This document shows positions 31,755 to 39,784 of a DNA stretch of 51,559 nt, in pieces (position 1 is the stretch's first letter; each line of letters starts with the position of its first letter). Source of the DNA: an uncultured Prevotellaceae bacterium (lineage in GTDB: Bacteria > Bacteroidota > Bacteroidia > Bacteroidales > Bacteroidaceae); contig CACZZQ010000014.1 in assembly GCA_902785695.1 (NCBI GenBank), forward strand, positions 1 through 51,559, written 5' to 3'. Under the pieces are notes generated by a model. It was not told the DNA's origin, made no database searches, and worked only from the letters and a program-made list of their open reading frames with translations. Both the position numbers and the translations under genes were made by a program.

Positions 31755-34367
31755 ATGAAACGCTCAACCCTCTTCGTGACATTAATCATGTTCAGCCTAG
31801 GTATGCAGGCTCAAATGCTGCCATATCAAGACACTTCGCTCAGCGCCAAAGAACGCGCCAAGGATCTCTGTTCTCGTCTGACCTTGGAAGAAAAAGCCAA
31901 GCTGATGCTCGACGAGAGTCCAGCCATTCCCCGCATGGGTATCAAAAAGTTTTTCTGGTGGAGCGAGGCACTTCATGGTGCTGCCAACATGGGCAACGTC
32001 ACCGTGTTCCCAGAACCTATCGCTATGGCATCATCATGGAACCCTGACTTATTATATAAGGTGTTCGACGTAGCCAGCACAGAATTCCGTGCACAGTACA
32101 ACCATCGTATGCACGACCTGAAAGGCGAGGACGAGAAGTTCCACAGCCTTTCCGTGTGGACACCAAACGTCAACATCTTCCGTGATCCACGCTGGGGACG
32201 CGGTCAGGAGACCTATGGTGAAGATCCTTATCTGACTTCAGTGATGGGTGTACAGGTGGTGAAGGGCTTACAGGGTCCTGAGGACGCTAAGTATCGTAAG
32301 CTCTGGGCTTGCGCCAAGCACTATGCCGTTCACAGCGGTCCTGAGTACACTCGCCACACAGCCAATCTGACCGACGTATCGCCACGTGATCTGTGGGAGA
32401 CCTATATGCCCGCCTTCAAAACGCTGGTACAGGAGGCCAAGGTTCGCGAGGTGATGTGTGCCTATCAGCGTTTGGACGATGATCCCTGCTGTGGTTCTCA
32501 GCGTCTGTTACAGCAGATTCTGCGCGATGACTGGGGCTTTGACTATCTGGTAGTTAGCGACTGCGGTGCTGTCAGCGATTTCTACACCTCTCATAAGAGT
32601 TCATCTGATTCTATCCATGCATCAGCCAAAGCCACACTGGCAGGCACTGATGTTGAATGTGGTTTCAACTACGCTTACAAGGGTATTCCTGATGCCGTAC
32701 GTCGTGGGTTTATCTCTGAAGCAGAGGTCGACAAGCACGTTATCCGCCTGTTGGAAGGTCGTTTCGACCTGGGCGAGATGGACGATCCCTCACTGGTGGA
32801 ATGGTCAAAGATTCCCTATTCCGCTATGTCAACCAAAGAATCAGCCAACCTGTCATTGAACATGGCTCATCAGAGCATCGTTCTCTTACAGAACAAAAGC
32901 CTCCCCAACCCCTCCGAAGGAGGGGCTATGAAACCTGTGTTGCCCCTAAGTAAGAAGGAGAAGATTGCCGTGATTGGACCAAATGCCGATAACGCCCCGA
33001 TGATGTGGGGTAACTATAACGGTATGCCAAATCACACCATCACGATTTTGGACGGCATCAAGGCCCAACAGAAAAAACTCTATTACGAACCAGGTTGCGA
33101 CCTGACCGACGATCAGGTGGTGGAATGCCTGATGGCTTCGCAATGCGCCTTTGAAGGAAAGAACGGTTTGAAGGGTACGTTCTGGAACAACCGTCTGATG
33201 GAAGGGAAGCCCGTCACCACGCAGTACTACACCACCCCATTAGCTGTCACCACTGCAGGTATGCACAATTTCGCCCCTGGCGTACAGTTAGAGGACTTTT
33301 CTGCCAAGTACGAGACCGTGTTCACGCCCAAGGAGTCAGGTGAATTTGTAATCAACGTAGAGGGATGCGGACATTTCGAGCTCTTCATCAACGGCGAACA
33401 GCAGTTCCGTCATCACACCTGGCGCACCACTCCCAATCGTGTACCCATTCAGGCAGAGGCAGGCAAGAACTATCAAATAGAGATACGCTTCGCCCATATT
33501 CACACCTACAATGCCAACCTGAAAATCAACGTAGCCAAAGAGCAACCCATCAACTATCAGACTATTATCAACAAACTGAAGGGTATCAACAAAGTCATCT
33601 TCGTGGGGGGAATCTCTCCTGCTTTGGAAGGCGAGGAGATGCCTGTCGACATTGAGGGATTCAAAGGCGGCGACCGCACGAATATCGAACTTCCTGCTGT
33701 CCAGCGCAACTTCCTCAAGGCATTGAAGGATGCCGGAAAGACCGTCATCTTCGTCAATTGCTCTGGTTCCTGCATCGCTTTGGAGCCTGAGACAAAGACC
33801 TGCGATGCCATCCTGCAGGCTTGGTACCCAGGTCAGGAGGGTGGAACGGCCGTGGCCGATGTGCTCTTCGGCAATGTGAACCCAAGTGGAAAGCTGCCTG
33901 TGACGTTCTACAAATCGTCCAGTCAGTTACCTGATTACGAAGACTATTCCATGCGCGGGCGCACGTACCGATATTTTAACGATGCACTCTTCCCGTTTGG
34001 CTATGGTTTGAGCTACACTAACTTCGAAATCAGAAATGAGAAAATTGAAATGAGGAATGATGGCAATGGCACACTGTCTGTTGATGTGACGAATACTGGT
34101 AATCGCGATGGTGATGAAATCGTTCAGTTGTATATACGCAATCTGCAAGATGCTGACGGACCGCTGAAATCGCTCCGGGCTTTCAAGCGCGTCAGCGTAA
34201 AAGCAGGCCAGACGGTCACTGCCGAACTGCAACTCAACCATCATTCATTTGAATTCTGGGATCCCGAAACCAATACAATGCGTGTAAAGCCCGGTAAGTA
34301 CGAGCTTCTCTTTGGTACCAGTTCAGACGATAAAGACCTGCAGAAGCAAACCATCACTTTACAATAG
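31755..34367 (+). CDS. GH3 beta-xylosidase/beta-glucosidase with PA14 domain
   Basis: An 870-residue secreted enzyme with signal peptide MKRSTLFVTLIMFSLGMQAQ. The N-terminal barrel has the nucleophile Asp269 in YLVVSDCGAVSDFY, with WSEALHGAAN, TPNVNIFRDPRWGRGQETYGEDP and KHYAVHSGPE lining the site. The second domain starts after IAVIGPNADNAPMMWGNYNG and contains an inserted PA14 domain (about 455-600: GTFWNNRLMEGKPV, ESGEFVINVEGCGHFELFINGEQ). A fibronectin III-like domain ends the protein. This layout matches Bacteroidota xylan beta-xylosidases. Residues about 381-392 (SLPNPSEGGAMK) are encoded by a palindromic element at 32897-32930, lengthening the linker before VLPLSKKEKIAVIGPNA. Confidence 0.92.
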   Translation: MKRSTLFVTLIMFSLGMQAQMLPYQDTSLSAKERAKDLCSRLTLEEKAKLMLDESPAIPRMGIKKFFWWSEALHGAANMGNVTVFPEPIAMASSWNPDLLYKVFDVASTEFRAQYNHRMHDLKGEDEKFHSLSVWTPNVNIFRDPRWGRGQETYGEDPYLTSVMGVQVVKGLQGPEDAKYRKLWACAKHYAVHSGPEYTRHTANLTDVSPRDLWETYMPAFKTLVQEAKVREVMCAYQRLDDDPCCGSQRLLQQILRDDWGFDYLVVSDCGAVSDFYTSHKSSSDSIHASAKATLAGTDVECGFNYAYKGIPDAVRRGFISEAEVDKHVIRLLEGRFDLGEMDDPSLVEWSKIPYSAMSTKESANLSLNMAHQSIVLLQNKSLPNPSEGGAMKPVLPLSKKEKIAVIGPNADNAPMMWGNYNGMPNHTITILDGIKAQQKKLYYEPGCDLTDDQVVECLMASQCAFEGKNGLKGTFWNNRLMEGKPVTTQYYTTPLAVTTAGMHNFAPGVQLEDFSAKYETVFTPKESGEFVINVEGCGHFELFINGEQQFRHHTWRTTPNRVPIQAEAGKNYQIEIRFAHIHTYNANLKINVAKEQPINYQTIINKLKGINKVIFVGGISPALEGEEMPVDIEGFKGGDRTNIELPAVQRNFLKALKDAGKTVIFVNCSGSCIALEPETKTCDAILQAWYPGQEGGTAVADVLFGNVNPSGKLPVTFYKSSSQLPDYEDYSMRGRTYRYFNDALFPFGYGLSYTNFEIRNEKIEMRNDGNGTLSVDVTNTGNRDGDEIVQLYIRNLQDADGPLKSLRAFKRVSVKAGQTVTAELQLNHHSFEFWDPETNTMRVKPGKYELLFGTSSDDKDLQKQTITLQ
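32897..32930. repeat. Palindromic element in frame in the GH3 gene
   Basis: AAGCCTCCCCAACCCCTCCG then AAGGAGGGGCTATG. It contains the 7-bp hairpin CCCCTCC-GAA-GGAGGGG (32909-32925). An inverted relative occurs in the GH115 gene at 39984-40018. Confidence 0.75.
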
Positions 34368-34491
34368 AAAAACAGCCAAAGAGAACAGTCCTGCTCCAAA
34401 AGAAAGCGAAAAATTGCCTATTTTAGGGCTTCTGAGACATTCTTTATCTATAAATGCAACATATTCGAAAACCTATTTCGGATATGTTGTT

Positions 34492-34499
34492 TAATTTTG
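34492..34499 (+). promoter_or_regulatory. -7 box upstream of susC
   Basis: TAATTTTG, 75 bp before the chosen SusC start and 125 bp after the GH3 stop, so susC-susD may have their own transcript with a leader of about 70 nt. Confidence 0.5.
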
Positions 34500-34573
34500 C
34501 CATCGGAAATAATCATAAACCTAAAATACTTTTTTTATTCATAAACCTTTATTACATTAATTATTTATTAACT

Positions 34574-37500
34574 ATGCATTTTTCAAAAATGAGAAACTTT
34601 GATTTCTTTAAGAAAACGCTAGGGCTTTTGCTACTTCTCATGACGGTTTCCGTTCAAGGAGTATGGGCTCAGTGGACAGTCAATGGTACAGTGAATGACA
34701 ACACTGGTATCCCCGTTATTGGTGCATCCGTTAGGATTGAAGGTACTGGTACAGGAACCGTGACCGATGCGAACGGTAAATTCACCATTGGTGCATCTAA
34801 GGATGCTACACTCTCTATCTCTTATGTGGGCTATATAACCCAAAAGGTGAAAATAGCAGGACGCAACAACATTGCCGTCGTTCTCAGCGAAGACATGAAC
34901 TCACTGTCAGATGTTGTGGTCATCGGTTATGGTGTTCAGAAGAAGAGCGATTTGTCAGGTGCTGTGGCTTCTGTCAATGGTGATGCCATCAAGAATCTTT
35001 CTACAACAGATGCAGGTTCTGCTCTGCAGGGTAAGGTTACAGGCGTACAGATTATTAATAGTGGTTCACCTGGTACAGCCGCCCAGATCCGTGTCCGTGG
35101 CTATTCTTCAAACTCTGGAAATCTGAGTCCGCTGCTCATCGTCGACGGTTTGAAAGTAGACAACATCAGCTACCTTGATCCCACGATGATCGAGTCAATG
35201 GAAATCCTGAAGGATGCTGCTTCTGCAGCTATCTATGGTGCACAGGCAGGTAACGGTGTTGTGCTGATCACAACTAAGAGTGGTGCCGAGAGTGGTGGTA
35301 AGGCTCAGATTTCATATAGCCTTAAGGCTGCCAGCCAGTCACTGGGCAAGAAGGCCGACCTGTTCAATTCAGCAGATTATATTGAATATCAGAAATACAT
35401 TGGCAACCTCACCGACAAGATGGTTGAGGCTAATGCCTATGGCGGCAAGACACTTGATACCAACTGGTACGACGAGGTGTTTGGCAACAGCTGGAGCCTG
35501 CAGCACAATCTCACTGTCCAGGCTGGTAACCAGAAAGGTCACTTCCTCGCAGGTCTCGGTCTGATTGACAACGATGGTATTGTCAAGGGTGACAAGGATG
35601 TGTACAAGCGATTCACTGCACAGGTAAATGCCGACTATCAGATAAACAACTGGTTGAAGTTGACCAGCAATACTTCTGTTGAGAAGTATAAGACAAGAGA
35701 GGTTGCCGGCGGTTATCAGTCATTCCTGAACTCTGTTTGTTCTATCGACCCGTTAACTCCTGCCTATGTCTACTCTCTCGATGACATGGGTAAGAACATG
35801 AAGAACCGTTGGAACGACCCAGACCTGGCTAATCACGGTAATGTGATGACAGCTCCTGATTACACCGACGCAAACCCCGTTTGGTATGGAACCTCCAAGT
35901 ATATTGAGGATGCTACAGGTAACCCACTGGCTATGCGTGACCGTCAGAGACTTCAGAAAGAGGGCATTAATGTCCGCGGAACACTGTCAGCAGACATTAC
36001 TCCAATCAGCTGGCTGACCTTCACTTCACGTCTTGGCTATCGCATCACCCAGTACAACGAACATGATTATAGCGAGCCTTGGTGGCTGTCAACAATGGCA
36101 CAGAGCAGCAGTTATTCTATCTCTGCCCGCACCAATGCCGGTCTTTATTATCAGTGGGAGAACTTCGTGAACTTCAACAAGTCCTTCGGCAAGCACAACG
36201 TAGGTGCTATGGCAGGTATGTCGTTCACTAAGAACCATTGGGACAACACTAGTCTCAGCTCTTCAGACACTCAGCCAATCCTGAAGGGTGACGCAGCTCC
36301 CAACTATCGTTATATTGATTATCTTAATGACAATGGTATTGCCCACCTGAAGGGTAACAACCAGCCAGGCGATGCTACCGAGCTTTCTTATTTCGGTCGT
36401 ATCAGCTATAACTACGACAACCGTTACTTCCTGCAGTTCAATATCCGTCGCGATGCATTCGACTCTTCTAAACTGTCAGACTCTAACCGCTGGGGGTCAT
36501 TCCCATCAATCTCTGCCGGTTGGGTTATCAGCAATGAGCAGTTCTTCAAGAACGCCGTTCCCGAGGATATCGTTTCTTTCTTGAAGCTCCGTGCTTCTTG
36601 GGGTCGCAATGGTAATGTCAATATCCTCAGCGGCTACCAGTATCTGCCTACTATCAGCATGGGTGGTTATTACAGCTTCGGCGATGCTACTATTACAGGT
36701 GCTGCTCCTAATAAGATTGCTAATCCCAACCTGACATGGGAAACCTCAGAGCAGACTGACTTAGGTCTTGATGCACGCTTCCTGGATAATCGCCTGTCAT
36801 TGGGCTTCGACTGGTATCGTAAGATTACCAAGGATCTTCTTATCCCCATCACCCCACTGCCTGAGCTCGGTTTCGGTTCTGCAACTGTCAACTCTGGTGA
36901 AGTACTCAATACGGGTGTTGACGTAGAAATCGGATGGCGCGACCACATCGGTGACTTGAAATATGGTGTCAGTGCCAACTTCTCAACCCTGAAGAACGAG
37001 GTTAAGGACCTGAACTCAACCCTGCCCCGTATGAAAGGCGATGGTATCAGCGGCTTCAACAACAAACTGGCTCCTTACTTCGAACCAGGACATGAGATTT
37101 GGTACTTCCGTGGTTGGAAATATGCTGGTGTAGATCCTGAGACAGGTAAGGCTCAGTATTATGACAAAGACGGCAACCTCACTGGTGCTCCAAAAGAAGA
37201 GGATCAGCAGGATCTGGGTTCCGCTATTCCTTCCTTCACTTACGGTATCACCCTTAACCTTGAGTATAAAGGCTTCGACTTCACCGTATTCGGTACAGGT
37301 TCTGCTGGCAGCAAGATCTACAACCTGATGGTTTCTGCTGACCGTTCACAGATCAATGGTATCAATACTTACTGGAAGGATTCATGGAAGCAGCCCGGCG
37401 ACAATGCCAAGTATCCTGACATGAAGACCGTAGCCACCGACTGGACGTTCTTCAGCTCTGACGCTGCCGTCTTCAGTGGCAACTACTTCAAGTTCAAGCA

Positions 37501-37732
37501 GATTCAGCTGGGTTACACCATTCCTTCACATCTGACCAAGAAGGCCCTGATCAGTAATGTCCGCCTCTCTGTATCTCTCGACGATTTCTTCACCATTACC
37601 AACTATCCTGGTGCCGATCCTGAAGCTTGCTCATCTCTTAAGGTTTCAGACACAGCTTCGGCACGTGGTTTCGACAATGGTACCTATCCTACCTCTAAGA
37701 AGGTTGTGTTTGGTTTGAATGTTACATTCTAA
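34574..37732 (+). CDS. SusC family TonB-dependent outer-membrane transporter
   Basis: A 1052-residue SusC-type receptor. A signal peptide (LGLLLLLMTVSVQGVWAQW) is followed by a carboxypeptidase D-like domain (GTVNDNTGIPVIGASVRIEG to about residue 110), the TonB box and plug region (MNSLSDVVVIGYGVQKKSDL, LQGKVTGVQIINSGSPG, YLDPTMIESMEILKDAASAAIYG), and a 22-strand barrel ending VVFGLNVTF with a terminal aromatic residue. It imports oligosaccharides with the SusD lipoprotein encoded next. The target is probably xylo-oligosaccharide, inferred from the neighbouring enzymes. Either ATG at 34574 or at 34589 could be used; both keep the signal peptide. Confidence 0.95.
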   Translation: MHFSKMRNFDFFKKTLGLLLLLMTVSVQGVWAQWTVNGTVNDNTGIPVIGASVRIEGTGTGTVTDANGKFTIGASKDATLSISYVGYITQKVKIAGRNNIAVVLSEDMNSLSDVVVIGYGVQKKSDLSGAVASVNGDAIKNLSTTDAGSALQGKVTGVQIINSGSPGTAAQIRVRGYSSNSGNLSPLLIVDGLKVDNISYLDPTMIESMEILKDAASAAIYGAQAGNGVVLITTKSGAESGGKAQISYSLKAASQSLGKKADLFNSADYIEYQKYIGNLTDKMVEANAYGGKTLDTNWYDEVFGNSWSLQHNLTVQAGNQKGHFLAGLGLIDNDGIVKGDKDVYKRFTAQVNADYQINNWLKLTSNTSVEKYKTREVAGGYQSFLNSVCSIDPLTPAYVYSLDDMGKNMKNRWNDPDLANHGNVMTAPDYTDANPVWYGTSKYIEDATGNPLAMRDRQRLQKEGINVRGTLSADITPISWLTFTSRLGYRITQYNEHDYSEPWWLSTMAQSSSYSISARTNAGLYYQWENFVNFNKSFGKHNVGAMAGMSFTKNHWDNTSLSSSDTQPILKGDAAPNYRYIDYLNDNGIAHLKGNNQPGDATELSYFGRISYNYDNRYFLQFNIRRDAFDSSKLSDSNRWGSFPSISAGWVISNEQFFKNAVPEDIVSFLKLRASWGRNGNVNILSGYQYLPTISMGGYYSFGDATITGAAPNKIANPNLTWETSEQTDLGLDARFLDNRLSLGFDWYRKITKDLLIPITPLPELGFGSATVNSGEVLNTGVDVEIGWRDHIGDLKYGVSANFSTLKNEVKDLNSTLPRMKGDGISGFNNKLAPYFEPGHEIWYFRGWKYAGVDPETGKAQYYDKDGNLTGAPKEEDQQDLGSAIPSFTYGITLNLEYKGFDFTVFGTGSAGSKIYNLMVSADRSQINGINTYWKDSWKQPGDNAKYPDMKTVATDWTFFSSDAAVFSGNYFKFKQIQLGYTIPSHLTKKALISNVRLSVSLDDFFTITNYPGADPEACSSLKVSDTASARGFDNGTYPTSKKVVFGLNVTF

Positions 37733-37784
37733 TGCGTTGTGTATTGAAGATAGAAAACAGACAATAGAAAAACGAAAAAAGAAT

Positions 37785-39632
37785 ATGAAAAAGATAATCA
37801 TCCCAATGCTTGCGCTGGTTTCTGGCGTTGCATTGACATCATGTGAGGACCAACTTGATATCCAGCAGAAAGGTGCTACTGATATCGCCTCCTATTATAC
37901 ATCCGACGCCGACTGCGAAGCAGCTCTGGCTGCCACTTACGAAAGTTTCACCCTCTATACCGAGAGTCGCGGAAATGGTGACGGTCCTGGTATCTATACC
38001 CCTGCAAAGGTGTTGGCCAACCACGCTGGCGACGATGTGAACTACGGTGGTGGCAACTATGGTGACCACGAGTTTGGCGGTTCTGTTGACGAGTTCCGTT
38101 ACAAGCATACACCTGAGGCTATTGACTTCCACTACAGATTCCTGTATTTCCCTATTTACAAGGCTAATCTTCTCATAGAGAACTTCAAGAACAATCCTAC
38201 AAAGTTCCAAAAGCAGGCCATTGCCGAGGTGAGAGTGCTTCGTGCATACAACTACTTCCTTCTTGCCTGCTACTGGGGTCAGCCGCCTTTCGTTGAGTCT
38301 GTTCTTAATGCAGATGCTATGACACCTAACAATGAGAAGACTCAGGAGGAATACTTCAAGTGGGTAGCCAAGGAGTGTCAGGAAGCTGAAGCCGACTTGA
38401 CTGAGCGTAAAAATACTGCCGACAAGAATGGTGCATACCGTGTGACGAAGGGCTTTGCAAATGCTCTCGAAGGTAAGGCTTTGATGTTTGCCGGCGATTT
38501 TGAAAATGCGAAGAAAGCCCTGAAGAAAGTCATTGACTCTGGTAAATATGACCTGGTCTCTGGCGATGACTTCGCTAACCTCTTCCATGTGGAAGGCGAC
38601 GGCTGTCCCGAAAAGATTTTCGAGTGCAACCTCGAGTATAATCCTGCTGCCGACTGGTGGACTGGCGTAGGTATTCACTCTACTTGGATGGAAGCCAACT
38701 GCTTCAACTGGCGTGCTGGTAACTTCAAGGTGAATCCTGCCAACAAGTATTGCGGTATCGACGGTTGGGGATCAATCGGTATTCCTGAGTGGTATGGCGT
38801 TGCTTTCCATAACAACGATGGTGACTCTAAGCGTTTCAAGGCTACTATGATGCACATCGACGATGCTGTTTATCAGACTTCTGGTATTGCAGGCATGAAA
38901 TATGCTGACGATGCGATCAACAATATGACACTCGACGAGAAGAAAGCTTCTAAGGAAATTGGTATCTCTGACGTTGGCCAGGGTCTCTACGGCCAGTCAT
39001 TCTACCTCCCATTCAAGCACATTCTCCGTGCCAGCGACTGTAACGATGGTGGTATGTATGGTGACAATGGCCGCTTGAACAATATCATCGTGATGCGTTA
39101 CGCTGAGGTGCTGCTCAACTATGCTGAGTGCTGTCTCCGTACCGGTGATGCAGGTACTGCTTTGACTTATATCAACAAGATTCAGACTCGTGCCGGTTCT
39201 AAGACCTTTAGCAGCGTTGCCACTTTGGACGTGCTGAAAGAAGAGAAGTCCTACGAGCTCTGGTTCGAGGGTTGCCGTTTCCAGGATATCCTCCGTTGGA
39301 GCAAGCTTGACAATTCTGATTACGACAAGGCCTGCATCGCACGCCTTCAACAGGCTGGTTCAAATGTTCCTCACCTCTTCGACAAGTTATTCCGTCCTGT
39401 CGTGACAGAGGATGTCAAAGATGAAAAGGGCAAGGTCGTAACAAAGAAAGACAGAGACGTAGTATGGGAGCATGGCACTGAGGCCAACAGCCGCTTCTAT
39501 ATCGCCCACACTTCTGAGGCTAAGGATGCCGGCTTCGAGGTTGGCTTCACTGAGAAATGCAGACTCTTCCCCTATCCACAGATTGTCTTGGATCAGAATT
39601 CTAACATCAAGCAGAATCCTGGTTGGGAATAG
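37785..39632 (+). CDS. SusD/RagB family nutrient-binding lipoprotein
   Basis: A 615-residue surface lipoprotein that caps the SusC transporter. The lipobox is in MLALVSGVALTSCEDQLDIQ. The TPR-like helical core is clear: AEVRVLRAYNYFLLACYWGQPPFVE, ALEGKALMFAGDFENAKKAL, IIVMRYAEVLLNYAECCLRTGDAGTAL and SYELWFEGCRFQDILRWSKLD, ending FPYPQIVLDQNSNIKQNPGW, which is typical. The start at MKKIIIP is 53 bp after the SusC stop; an earlier ATG at 37719 would overlap susC without a lipoprotein signal. A terminator follows at 39664-39703. Confidence 0.95.
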   Translation: MKKIIIPMLALVSGVALTSCEDQLDIQQKGATDIASYYTSDADCEAALAATYESFTLYTESRGNGDGPGIYTPAKVLANHAGDDVNYGGGNYGDHEFGGSVDEFRYKHTPEAIDFHYRFLYFPIYKANLLIENFKNNPTKFQKQAIAEVRVLRAYNYFLLACYWGQPPFVESVLNADAMTPNNEKTQEEYFKWVAKECQEAEADLTERKNTADKNGAYRVTKGFANALEGKALMFAGDFENAKKALKKVIDSGKYDLVSGDDFANLFHVEGDGCPEKIFECNLEYNPAADWWTGVGIHSTWMEANCFNWRAGNFKVNPANKYCGIDGWGSIGIPEWYGVAFHNNDGDSKRFKATMMHIDDAVYQTSGIAGMKYADDAINNMTLDEKKASKEIGISDVGQGLYGQSFYLPFKHILRASDCNDGGMYGDNGRLNNIIVMRYAEVLLNYAECCLRTGDAGTALTYINKIQTRAGSKTFSSVATLDVLKEEKSYELWFEGCRFQDILRWSKLDNSDYDKACIARLQQAGSNVPHLFDKLFRPVVTEDVKDEKGKVVTKKDRDVVWEHGTEANSRFYIAHTSEAKDAGFEVGFTEKCRLFPYPQIVLDQNSNIKQNPGWE

Positions 39633-39663
39633 GAGTATAGCTTAATCAATTAAATAAAAGATT

Positions 39664-39703
39664 GGGAGCTACGCCATTTGGGTGTAGCTCCCTTTCTTTT
39701 TTC
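39664..39703 (+). terminator. Terminator after susD
   Basis: A 9-bp stem (GGGAGCTAC at 39664-39672 and GTAGCTCCC at 39684-39692) with an 11-nt loop is followed by TTTCTTTTTTC. Confidence 0.85.
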
Positions 39704-39750
39704 ATAAGCTTTTGAGACAAAATCGCAAGACGGTTCTATGAAAATCTTTG

Positions 39751-39758
39751 TAATTTTG
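39751..39758 (+). promoter_or_regulatory. -7 box of the GH115 gene
   Basis: TAATTTTG, 26 bp before the GH115 ATG and after the susD terminator, so GH115 is transcribed separately. The same box form precedes GH3 and susC. Confidence 0.6.
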
Positions 39759-39784
39759 TAGCCGAAACTTAAAACAGATTATCA

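Noticed and set aside
34022-34062. Possible further repeat in GH3 (AGAAATGAG-like units encoding EIRNEKIEMRN)
   Set aside because: The units are short and irregular, and the segment may be normal linker sequence before the C-terminal domain.
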